This document shows positions 34,910 through 44,491 of a stretch of 64,000 bases of DNA, in pieces. Below the pieces are notes generated by a model that saw only the letters and a program-made list of their open reading frames with translations, was not told the origin of the DNA and did no database searches. The translations under genes were made by a program, and so were the position numbers. Position 1 is the first letter of the stretch. The number at the start of each line of letters is the position of its first letter. This DNA comes from Chaetomium olivaceum (lineage: Eukaryota; Ascomycota; Sordariomycetes; Sordariales; Chaetomiaceae): the NCBI GenBank assembly GCA_039881045.1, contig JAYWVB010000045.1:62001-126000 (forward strand), written 5' to 3'.

Positions 34910-37104
34910 ATGACTCGCGTGGGTCTCTGGGTACCGCTGCTATGCGCTTGTGTCTCCGAATTGGCATCCGCCGCCACGGTCCGGGAGACCTTGCGCCTCT
35001 CCTGGGCCGAGGGTGCTCCTAATGGCCGGGCAAGGGAGATGATCTTTACGAACGGACAGTATCCGGGGCCAAACCTTGTATTCAACGAGGACGACGATGT
35101 TGAGGCAAGTTAACATCCGCCCAACACCACCTACCTATTACAGGGTAGGTCCCTTCAAGCATCTGTTTACTGATTTTCCCAACTTACAGATCACTGTGCA
35201 CAATGATATGCCCCGGAATGCCACCGTCCACTGGCACGGCATCGCGTAAGTGACACTGTAACCGGCAACTCCAGTACCTCTCACCTTGTTCTTGATTTGC
35301 TGACACCTAAGTTCGTCCCAGCCAAACGGGTACCCCGTGGTCTGATGGGGTAATTGGACTATCCCAACAGCCTATCCTTCCGGGCCACTCTTTCGTCTAC
35401 AAGTTCAAGGCTTCGCCGCCCGGCACGCATTGGTATCACTCTCATGAGCGGATGACACTCGACGATGGCCTCTACGGGGCCATATTCATTCAGTATGTTT
35501 TTGTGGACGTTCCTTCTGCGGTAGCACAGCTGACTGAGGTACTCTTAGCCCGAAGAAAGACTTGACGGGGCTGTGGTCTCAAATTAGTCAGGACCCGGAA
35601 GATATCAAGGCCCTGGAAAAGGCTGCACGCAAGCCAGAGCTCATGGTCTTGTCAGAGTGGTCAAGCTCTACTTCGGAGGAATATTGGAAAGTGGTTGAAG
35701 AGTCTCGATTAACCATCTTGTGAGTTGAACACGACGCCAAAGCAACCTCCAAGTTGCGAAAGAGCACCTTATCTAGAAACAACTAACACCGGACCCCGCC
35801 CTCAGCTGTGTTGATAGCATTCTGCTAAACGGTCGCGGAGAGGCGTACTGCCCGCCCCACGAGTTCCTCATCAATCAAACAAACCCTGACCTTAAAGCAG
35901 TTGCTTTCCCCGGCCAGGATGTCACCGAGAAAGGGTAAGCAATAACCAGGGGGGTTAAAGGAGAAAAGCGACGTTAACCAGATCGATGCACAGTTGCTTC
36001 CCTCTAACGGCGCCATCGATCCAGGGGTATTGGATGAATATAAGCGATGTCAGCAAGGTTCCCAAGCACATGCAGTGGGAATGCCGCCCGTCAAGTGGGA
36101 GCAACTACACAGTCGAGGTTGACCCAGCGGACGGGTGGGCCAGCTTCAACTTCATCGGGACGGCCTCCAACAAGCAGATTCTCTTCTCCATCGACGAGCA
36201 TCCCATGTGGCTCTACGAGGTTGACGGAGGCTACGTTGAACCCCAAGAATTTGTAGGCGCCGCCATTAGCTCGGGTCAGCGTTTCTCGGTGATGGTCAAG
36301 CTTGACAAGCCCCCCGCTCGCTACACCATCCGCCTGCCCGATGCTGGCGTAACCCAAGTCATCTCGGGCTTCGCCAACCTGGTCTACAAGGGCGCCGAGA
36401 ACAGCACCAGAGAGTCGCAACCCTATGTCACATATGGCGGCCAGACCACTCTAGGCGGCACCAACAGCAAGAGTTACACCCCGAACGAGGCCATGATGAC
36501 TGACAACCTCATCCCCTGGCCGGCAGCCGGCCCAGCGCTTGTCGCCGACGAGGAGTTCCACCTGCTGATGGGCCGCACGGACGCCTCCATCAACTACACC
36601 ATGAACACCAAATACATGTACCCGCCGGGCTTCCAAGCCGACCGCCCCATGCTCTTCTACCCCAACAGCACGCTCGGCACCGAGGACGACCGCCTCTTTG
36701 TGCGCACCAAAAACGGGTCGTGGGTCGACCTGATCCTCGAGGTGGCCTCCGTGGTCGATGGCGAACTGCCCCCGCCGCACGACATGCACAAGCACGGCAG
36801 CAAGATGTACAGGATCGGCGAGGGCGCCGGGCCCTGGAACTACAGCAGCGTGGCTGAGGCGATAGCGGCCCAGCCGCAGAGCTTTAACCTGGTTAATCCG
36901 GGGCTGCGCGATACGTGGATGTTTGCTAAGACGCCCCCTCAGGGGTTCTGGTCGGTTTATAGGTACCATGTGACGGATCCTGGCGCTTGGTTGTTTCATT
37001 GTCACTTTGAGCACCATCTGATGGGGGGCATGGCGATTGCGATTTTGGATGGCGTAGACGCGTGGCCGGAGGTGCCAGAGGAGTATGCGTTGACGGGGAT
37101 TTAG
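34910..37104 (+). CDS. Secreted multicopper oxidase (laccase/ferroxidase-like)
   Basis: Six exons, 34910-35104, 35190-35245, 35322-35492, 35549-35719, 35806-35934 and 35994-37104, give an intact 610-aa protein. A signal peptide is visible (LWVPLLCACVSELASAA). The four copper loops are HWHGIA, HWYHSHE, the region PPPHDMHKHG (in place of the laccase HPxHLHGH) and HCHFEHHLMGGM. The latter pair resembles the conidial-pigment oxidase type (Aspergillus abr1-like) rather than classic laccases, from memory. Several N-x-S/T sites fit a secreted glycoprotein. Intron 1 begins GCAAGT, a GC-AG intron, and the other introns are GT-AG. The enzyme would oxidise phenolic or metal substrates with O2 outside the cell or at the wall. 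The polyketide synthase relic next to it suggests a former pigment or metabolite locus. Confidence 0.88.
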
Positions 37105-37299
37105 GGGGGTGTGGGAGTGCTATTTTGAGCATGGTAGTACACCAGTAGTTACATAGGTAAAAAGGGGTGATGGATATGTTTCTATTTTGCTAATAGGCAC
37201 AAACCGTGCTAGTAATGTATGTACTATGGCTGGTATCACCTTATGCTCTCATCTGTTTGACATTGTATGAAATATCCGCTTCTACTTTGAAAAGGGATA

Positions 37300-37346
37300 A
37301 CGTACTTGCATAACGAAGCGCCCACCATAACGAAGCGCCCACTTTT
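37300..37346 (+). repeat. Left terminal inverted repeat of the pogo-like element
   Basis: Forty-seven bases starting ACGTACTTGC directly after TA, an exact reverse complement of 39113-39159. It contains an internal direct repeat, probably two transposase binding sites. Confidence 0.93.
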
Positions 37347-37397
37347 TTACACCTAACAACCTTCCAACTCTATCCTCACTTTTCTCCACACAACAAA

Positions 37398-39052
37398 ATG
37401 GAATCTCTTCCAAAAGAAACTCGTATGATCCTTGCGCTTGAAGCTCTCAAGAAAGACCCTAAACTTTCTGTCCGAAAAGCTTCTGCGATCTACGAGGTCT
37501 CACGAAGCTCGCTCCGCGACCGACGCGCCGGAAAGCAACCACGACGCGAAATACCAGCCAACCTTCGAAAACTGACTGACTTTGAAGAGCAAGTCCTTCT
37601 TGAGAGAGTACTCGACCTTGATGCGCGAGGATTTCAGCCCCAGCTCTCGGACCTTCGAGAAATGGCCGATCGCCTTCGGGCCGCACGCGGCGCGTCGGGC
37701 GTCGGACCCCGATGGGCAAACGGTTTCGTAAAGCGACATTCCAAGGTTACGACGCGTTTCCGACGCCGAATCGATTACAGAGAGCCCAATGCGAAGATCC
37801 CGACGTAGTAAACGCGTGGTTTCGGCTCGTACGCAACGTAATCGATAAATACGCGATCCAAGAGGGGGACATCTACAACTTCGACGAGACTGGGTTCCAG
37901 ATGGGCATACTTTCGAGTGCAAAGGTCGTGACGAGCTCCGAGCGACGTGGACGGCCTCGCACAAAGCAGCCTGGCAATCGAGAGTGGGTTACGGTGATCC
38001 AAGCTGTGTGTGCGGATGGCTGGGTCGTGCCGCCGTACTTTGTCGTCAAGGGGAAAAACCACCTCCTCCCTTGGTACCAGGACAGCCGGTTCCAGCCCGA
38101 ATGGAGAGTCCATACAAGCGAGAATGGCTGGACAACAAATGAGATTGGCCTCGATTGGCTAAAACATTTCGACGAGGCTACCAAACGCCGTACGAGAGGG
38201 GTACATCGACTGCTCATCCTTGACGGCCACGAAAGCCACCACTCGGTCGACTTCGAAGATTTCTGCAAGGCCAACAACATTGTTACACTTTGCATGCCTC
38301 CCCATTCTTCCCACTTTCTCCAGCCTCTTGATGTTGGGTGTTTTAGTCCGCTCAAGGCCTCGTACGGCAAGCGGATTGAGCAGATGATGCGGATGCAGAT
38401 CACCCACATTACGAAGGAGGACTTCTTCGACGCGTTTGTCGAGGCATTTCACGCTTCAATCACAGCGAACAACATACGAGCGGGCTTTAGAGCAACTGGC
38501 CTTGTTCCTTTTGACCCTGAATTGGTAGTTTCTTGCCTCGACCCTAAGCCACTTACCCCATCTCCTCCAAACTCGCGTCCCGGAACAGCCTCGACTTGGG
38601 CCCTGAAGACCCCATCCAATGCGTACGACGCGACCAAGAGCTCCATCACTCTCAAGCGGAAGATCGAGAACCATCAAGGTAGCTCTCCGACTCACATTTT
38701 CGACATCATCGACTTGCAGGCCAAGAGCATCTCAAAATTGGCACATGAAATGGTGTTACTCCGAGCTGAGGCCCAGGAACTTCGTACAGCAAATGAGCGA
38801 CTAAGCAAGCGCCGTAGGACAAAGAAAACGCGTCTGCAGGAAGGAGGATCACTTAGTTTACAAGAGGCAAAGGGTTTGATGGCTGACCGGGGACTTGGTG
38901 ATAAGGACTGCGAGGAAACGTCAGGGAGTAGTGGTTGTATAACAGTGGGTGGGCCACGCATTCGGCTCTGCAGCAACTGCAAGAAGCCCGGCCACAATGC
39001 GCGGACATGTCAAGTAGTTTGCGAGATGTCTGAAGACAGTGACTCCGAGTAG
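37398..39052 (+). CDS. DDE transposase (CENP-B-type DNA binding, C-terminal zinc knuckle), one-base frame break
   Basis: About 551 aa after correction. The N-terminus has an HTH of psq/CENP-B type (LSVRKASAIYEVSRSSLRDR, then a second HTH with GVGPRWANGFVKRHSKV). The DDE core has YNFDETGFQMG, LLILDGHESHHS and HSSHFLQPLDVGCFSPLK, the three catalytic Asp of the pogo/Fot1 group. A coiled-coil leads to a CCHC knuckle, CSNCKKPGHNARTC, near the end. This type cuts at TA and works through the flanking inverted repeats. The frame changes at about 37777-37780, where RRIDY should run on into QRAQCEDPDVV; one missing base explains it. If real, the copy is inactive. Confidence 0.88.
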
Positions 39053-39112
39053 TTTCAATTGATTTGAGCTGTTGTGGCTGAATTGACTTACACAAAGTGG
39101 TTGAGGTCCGGG

Positions 39113-39159
39113 AAAAGTGGGCGCTTCGTTATGGTGGGCGCTTCGTTATGCAAGTACGT
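39113..39159 (-). repeat. Right terminal inverted repeat of the pogo-like element
   Basis: Exact reverse complement of the left repeat, ending in ACGT before the TA duplication at 39160-39161. Confidence 0.93.
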
Positions 39160-39517
39160 TAAGCAACTAGATCGGTTTCAGAGATGATTATCAACAGCTA
39201 CCATGAAACTCCTTTGAATATACCACTATCTCTGGTTGTTGTCTCGGTCAAAGATCTTTTGACCATTCCCGGACTCGCTCACAGGTTCTCGGAATATTCC
39301 ATTTAATCAGCTTAAAAGTAACTCGGTCGATGGGGGAGGGGGGTGCGTGAGGAGGTCAAATTCAAGCTGTCGAACGCTAAGTCGGAACCCCCCCCCACTT
39401 TTCGCCGTTCGTGTAAGCCGTTGATGCCCGACCTACCCAACAACTTCAAACAACAACCACTTTACCAATTCTATTCCTCTATACTTACAATTTGGTACGC
39501 AGGTTCCTCAGTGCAAG

Positions 39518-39836
39518 ATGGTCAACTATACCGAACAACAGCTTCGCAGGCTCTTTTCCATATAGAAAACGGCCAGTCAATAACTACGGTCTCGAAAAAA
39601 TGGTCCATCCCGAGGTCTACCTTACGGAGCCGTTTACAGGGCAACCAACCACGCAAGGTAGCCTACGAAAGTTATCAAAAGCTTTCAAAGGTTTAGGAGG
39701 ACCGTTTAGCCAAGTAGATTCTTACCTAGGAAGCCCTAGGTATTACACCTACCCATTCGCAAATCAAGGAGTTCGCCCAACGGGACGCCCCGAGCTGGTC
39801 GCGATGAACGGACCAATCAAAGAGGAAAGGGGGTGA
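39518..39836 (+). pseudogene. Transposase N-terminal HTH fragment
   Basis: Starts with MVNYTEQQLRRLFSI and then, after a frame change, runs through NGQSITTVSKKWSIPR, SRLQGNQPRKVAYE and, past a TAG stop, EDRLAKWIL-type sequence. This is the HTH region of pogo-like transposases. CAG to TAG is the kind of change made by repeat-induced point mutation. Confidence 0.7.
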
Positions 39837-40095
39837 TCAGTGAGCTCAGTCCGCTCAGTAGGCTCAGTGTCCGGAGAGTACACTGAGCACACTGAGCACA
39901 CTGAGCACCCAGGAATTAGATAGTATATAGTCACTCGTTCTGGAGAGCTCTGGGAGTTCTCCAGTTAGCAATCACAACTACAGTTCGCTACAAGCTCGAG
40001 AGCCTACTGTTGAGACAAGTCTTTGTTGTGCACCTTTTGGCTGCACCGAACCTAGTACCTTTGCAAGACACCTTCGATCAGACTGAACCCTAACA
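39834..40095. repeat. Foreign 262-bp insert, possibly a solo LTR
   Basis: The segment begins TGATCAG and ends CCTAACA, giving the TG...CA ends of an LTR. It interrupts the degenerate transposase between the HTH part and the C-terminal part. It holds CTCAGT-type short repeats and three tandem copies of CACTGAGCA at 39881-39907. I find no matching target duplication, so the LTR reading is weak. Confidence 0.3.
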
Positions 40096-40124
40096 GGACG
40101 AGGTCCAGGAGAGGTTCGTCACAT

Positions 40125-40823
40125 TTGGGTATATTTTCATCCTGAAAACGGCCTACCGCAAGTACGTTGGAAATCTATTAACCTAGGCCAAATCAACTGT
40201 TATAGGAAAGCAAAACTTCCTGGAATACTACCGTCGGGCCCGGCTAGTAGCCCTGACCGTTTTCAAATATTCTATCTGGGTGGAGGGCGACCGGTTTATA
40301 GCTAGTTAACCAGATGAAGCCCCTAATAAGCCCCCTATTGCTAGAAAACATCAACCAGGAACCCACATCACCTACCCAGGCCGAAGCAGGACCAGGAACC
40401 TTAATTCCAGCTCCAAATACAACCTAGGAAGTGGTTCAACCATTGAAAACTAGGCCGTAGATTACACCAAAGAAGACGGTTAACCTCCATCGACAGTTGG
40501 TAGAATTCAACCTACAAACCGGGGCTCCCCGTGACCAACAACAGCTGTTTCAAAAGATCAAAAAGGCCTTCGACGACCTGGACACCACTATCGCTACCCA
40601 GGCCGAAAAAGAAGCCCTACGTGCACAGTTGGAAACAACAAAGCCGAAGAAACGGAGGAGGGTAGATACCAACCCAAACGAGCTGTTTACGAATATCAAG
40701 GCCGTTCGCAGGGCACAGGTTACAGCCGGTTCGGTGGAAGTGGGCCAGGAAGATAGCCCTGAAGATGAGGATTCCAGTGATACCGGTGGTTGCATAGTTG
40801 TGGCCACAAATAGTCGAAGATAG
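40125..40823 (+). pseudogene. Transposase C-terminal fragment
   Basis: Covers the end of the DDE domain (FSPLK-like remnant then KTAYRKYVGN) to the natural C-terminus. Several stops occur early on. The last 108 codons (40497-40823) are open and carry the basic KPKKRRRV stretch and an acidic tail with SSDTGGCIVV, both usual in Fot1-type transposases. Confidence 0.7.
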
Positions 40824-40906
40824 TTGGAATTGAGTTTGTGGTTGTTGTCTGAATAAAAACGGCGAAAAGTGGGGGGGGGGGGGCGCTAAGTAGGGGTTCC
40901 GACTTA

Positions 40907-42295
40907 TTCCATAGATATATTCCTGTCATGGGAATACACGGGCATATCCGTTGGGCTCATCTTCTGGCGGCGTTGATTACCTCCGTATTCTATGTAACCG
41001 GCACACGGGCACGGAAGTTTATTTGAGTCTGTCCTTAAAAGCTTTCAAGTGTCATACTCTCGAACCCCGTTTTGGTCTTCCCGCGTCAACCCCGCTGCCA
41101 GGCCCCGTACATGGCCTCGGCGAACTCTGTCGATCCGCCCGATCCCGGTTTTGAGTAAGCCAGGGCAGTGACTGGGCTCTCATCAAGACTGCCCGAGCTA
41201 TGCGCATTGATAGACCTGGCCGACTGGTGTGGGGAGCGTGGTATCCTTAGTGTGATCCCGTCTGTCTCGGGTCCGGTCTCTCACTTTGAATAAAACCCAC
41301 CCTGGTGCCCATCTTGGACGGCACGGTTAATCATGCAATTGGTGCTGATTGATTGATAGTCCGGAGCTGATGGGGCGGAAAAAATTGCTGGGGAGGTTGT
41401 ATGTAGAGTTGAATAATAGGAGGAGGGTATTTGGGACGGCGCCGGGGAGGTTGCTGGTAGGGGAGAATTTGACGACGAATGGGTGGGATTTCTTGGTTGG
41501 GAAGGATAGATCGAGGTTGAGATTTTCAAGGGGACGAACCACCTCAGTCTGATGCAGAAGCCGCCGGTTACGAAGGTGGACGCGTTCTTTAGCAGGGCAG
41601 TGATGTCCTAGGGGAGAGATTGGAAAGCGTTGTTTTGTAACGAGTCATGATTTTCTCTTGTTTTCTTTCTTGCTTAAGTTTAGCGAGAGAGGGTGAGGTA
41701 GCGTTATGTTGGTGATATGAAGCAATAATGAGTGAAGCAAGTTGGTCAGGCATTGTCGACATAAGTTTCACCTGAAGTGGTTGATTAACCATCCATGCCT
41801 GCTAGTGAGTGACGGGGCATCACGCCATAGCGATCCCGAGATACCAAGTCGGCAGCCGGCTAGCCAGAGCATATTGTTGTCTCAGAGTAGAGGTGCCTAT
41901 CGGGAACTGACGGAGAAAGATCTGCTGACTGACGACAACAGTGACGCGGCAGCAGTCTAGCATCGCAACGCTCAAAGGCAACGAATCAACGAGTCAACAG
42001 CATATCGCATCAAACATACTAAACCCAGCCGACCAAGCCGCACTGTATGGGTTAGAACTCTATCTGATATTAACCCAAGCTAAAGTCACCAAGAACCTCC
42101 GTTGCCGTAGATCCTGCTCGCGCCAGAACACTTTCTCGCTCCGACAGCAACCGGGAGCAAAAAAGGAAGCGATGTGGTTCCCGTCTTTTGGCATCCCCGT
42201 CCAACCCGGGCTCGGTAACCTTCTCTAATCATGTAGGAGCTCCATCATGAGCCCAAGCTCGCCGTGAGAAGCCCGTTGCGAAATGGTTGACCCGC
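40907..42295. other. Intergenic region right of the transposon island
   Basis: No confident gene. A plus-strand open frame around 41349-41552 reads GRLYVELNNRRRVFGTAPGR and GENLTTNGWDFLVGKD. This looks protein-like, but I cannot place it in a family and it has no visible flanking exons; it may be a gene remnant. The right end is NTF2 3' flank. Confidence 0.4.
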
Positions 42296-43168
42296 TTAAG
42301 CGAGAACCAGCTTGAAGATGTCGTTGAAAACGAACCACTGGCCGGAGGCATCCTGACAGAGTTGGAAAGCCTGCGAGTACGAGAGAAAGTTCTCCCCGTC
42401 GTCGACCTAAAGCCGCCCGTTTAGCAGGCGCCCGCAACTCTGACCCAATCAATCGAATTTCCATGGGGGTTGACATACAGCAAGCTGGCCGGTCACGAGG
42501 ATAATGATCCCGCCGTTGGGGGTGGGTTGCGCATCGGGCGCGCCGTACATGTGCTTGACCTTCTGGAAAGAGAGGCCCTGCGCAACGGGAATCAGCGTGG
42601 TCCGGATCTCCCTTTACTAATCCAGGGGCGGCTTGCTCGCTTGCTGTCAGTGCCTTACCGTGAGCTTCTCGAGGATACCGGCCACGCCGAGCGACTGAGC
42701 GCCCTCAAAGGTAAGCATCGAGTTTTCCCGCTAGAGTTCCGAGTATACGCCGTTAGCCTTGTCCTTCCCCGCCAATACCAAAGCCCAAATGTTTCGTATT
42801 AATAGGCAGGCGAACATACGTAGAGACTACCTAGAGCCTTGCGGTCCGTGTCGAAGGTCGTGTAGTAGTGGGCGACGAACTGCGCTGCGAGACGGTCTGG
42901 TGTTAGAACCGCTGGCTTTCCTCCACGACTGTTTTGCCGATCAAGACGGCATATTGTCGTACGCCCGGGCCATGCACTCACTCGCAATCTCCTGGAAATT
43001 CGCTATCGGCATGTCAGTACAAAACCCCAGTGACTCTTCTCTCAGCAGCACCCGACGCGCAAAAGCAGGGGATGACGGGATCGCGGGGTAAACACTGCCT
43101 CGGCGCCTGCTGTATCCTTGCCAGCAAAAAAAGATCTTCCCAGCAACAAGAAATCACTCACTGGCCAT
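42296..43168 (-). CDS. NTF2: Nuclear transport factor 2 (NTF2)
   Basis: Six exons, 43168-43162, 43002-42982, 42884-42820, 42730-42659, 42577-42479 and 42406-42296, give 124 aa, the normal family length. The product reads MATNFQEIATQFVAHYYTTF, then DTDRKALGSLY, SMLTFEGAQSLGVAGILEKL, GLSFQKVKHMYGAPDAQPTP, GGIIILVTGQL, NFLSYSQAFQL and WFVFNDIFKLVLA. NTF2 is a homodimeric cone-fold protein that carries Ran-GDP into the nucleus past FxFG nucleoporins. All introns obey GT-AG. The first exon holds only seven coding bases and exon 2 only 21, so no long open frame marks this gene. The frame is intact. Confidence 0.95.
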
Positions 43169-44491
43169 CTTAACTGATTTATCGCAGGGTAATTCAAAAG
43201 ATTCGTAGGAGGAAAGTGGTGTGACGTGTGCCTGGGTATGCGAAGTCGGTGATGGATAGTTCCTGAATTTGTATGGGGAGCTCAGTTTGCGATGGCTACC
43301 CGACCTCGTCCGTCCGGCAGGACAGGAGCGGGGCCTTCAAAATGTTATGGTGGGGTTAATTTCAGCCTCAGGCAGCAGCAGCTTGGCGTGCTTGGGCATG
43401 GAAGCTTGGGTGGGGGGTGTCCGCTCGACCGCACGCGAACACCAAATAAATTTGAAGTTTGCAGGATCCGACCTCACTTTTTTTTCTCTTCTTACCCAAA
43501 AAGGATTGCGAGGACTGGTTCGTGCCGGCCACACCAGCTCCGAACAATTCCTTTACCTCAATGAACTGTAAGACATTCCCTCTCCTCTGTTCACACTTTA
43601 ACTCCCCTCTTGCAATGATGACACAATCTTCCATTAAGAACGGCCAACTGAATCTTCCATGTTGATCAATCAAAATATCAAGCTCAACAGTCTGACTTTT
43701 ACCCTTGCATTTCACTCCTTGAACCACTCAGCGGATATCTGGAGTATCACAGATGGCTAACCATCGAACAGGTGATCATATTATGGCCTTGGGCTGTGGA
43801 ATTGGGCGTCGATTCGTCCCACCTTGGGCGGCGTGTGGCAGGTCGTGAAGGCCGGCTCGGTATCTCGACATTGGGCTGGAGTCTCGGCGAGCGTTATATT
43901 TTCTTCGCTTCCCCCAAGATATTCCAAATTTAGCCAATGGAAAACTTTGTCGTAATCATCACCTCCACTATGTCCAAGAAATCGCTGTGCAGTCGAATGA
44001 CCCAGTCACCCCGACTTCGGCGGTGTGCCTGTCCAGATCTCAATTTCTTAATGGGATCAACAATGCAATACTTCGTAAAAAGTCCCTAACCCCGGGATAG
44101 TTCTTTTCTGAACTACACTAGACGCTGCTATTGCAATCGCCGTTTTCCAGAGCCCACCATATCATGCTCCCCGTAATGCCCTTCGCTCTGCTCCTCCCAA
44201 TCGCCCTTGGACATACGGCAAGCCCGTGTAGTTGGGCAGCGCAGAGATCTACATTGTTTCTTTGTAATAGAAAATCCGATGGTGGGTTTCATCCTTTGAC
44301 TCCTTGCCCCTGCCCAAGCCCTCTTTCACCGACCCCCAAATTCACCGGCAGAAAAGCAGAAGAATTTCATTCAGTTCAGAATGTCCAGGCGCTGCCTTGC
44401 GGAATCTCGACGCAGAGTGGCGTCTGTGCCGTGGTAGACCAACAGTTAAACAAGCAAGTATTAGCTCACACTTCCTCCAAGCTTCCCCACG
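43169..44491. other. Intergenic region upstream of NTF2
   Basis: About 1.3 kb with no supported gene. It contains the NTF2 promoter (minus strand, at the left end) and the 3' flank of the DUF7918 gene at the right. Confidence 0.5.

Larger units (their letters stand above)
37300..39159 (+). mobile_element. pogo/Fot1-like DNA transposon, 1.86 kb, with TA target duplication
   Basis: A complete Tc1/mariner-superfamily element. Identical 47-bp terminal inverted repeats (37300-37346 and 39113-39159) are flanked on each side by TA (37298-37299 and 39160-39161). Each repeat contains two direct copies of the 16-mer ATAACGAAGCGCCCAC. A single transposase gene fills the interior. Perfect terminal repeats argue for recent insertion and little repeat-induced point mutation. 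Confidence 0.93.
39380..40904 (+). mobile_element. Degenerate Fot1-like transposon lacking its catalytic core
   Basis: The ends share AGTCGGAACCCC and a C-run followed by ACTTTTCGCCGTT in inverted orientation. TA lies on both sides (39378-39379 and 40905-40906). The left repeat lacks a short block (around TACTTAGCG) kept in the right one. Inside, a transposase N-terminus is visible (MVNYTEQQLRRLF at 39518, then NGQSITTVSKKWSIPRSTL), with a TAG where homologues have Gln in KVQEDRLA. After 40125 comes the C-terminal half (KTAYRKYVGNLLT, FLEYYRRARLVALT, TTKPKKRRRVDTNPNELF, SSDTGGCIVV). The DDE region between them is replaced by unrelated DNA. It is a dead copy. Confidence 0.8.

Noticed and set aside
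38970..39010. Retroviral-type gag because of the CCHC zinc knuckle
   Set aside because: The knuckle is the C-terminus of a DDE transposase flanked by terminal inverted repeats; there is no reverse transcriptase or LTR.
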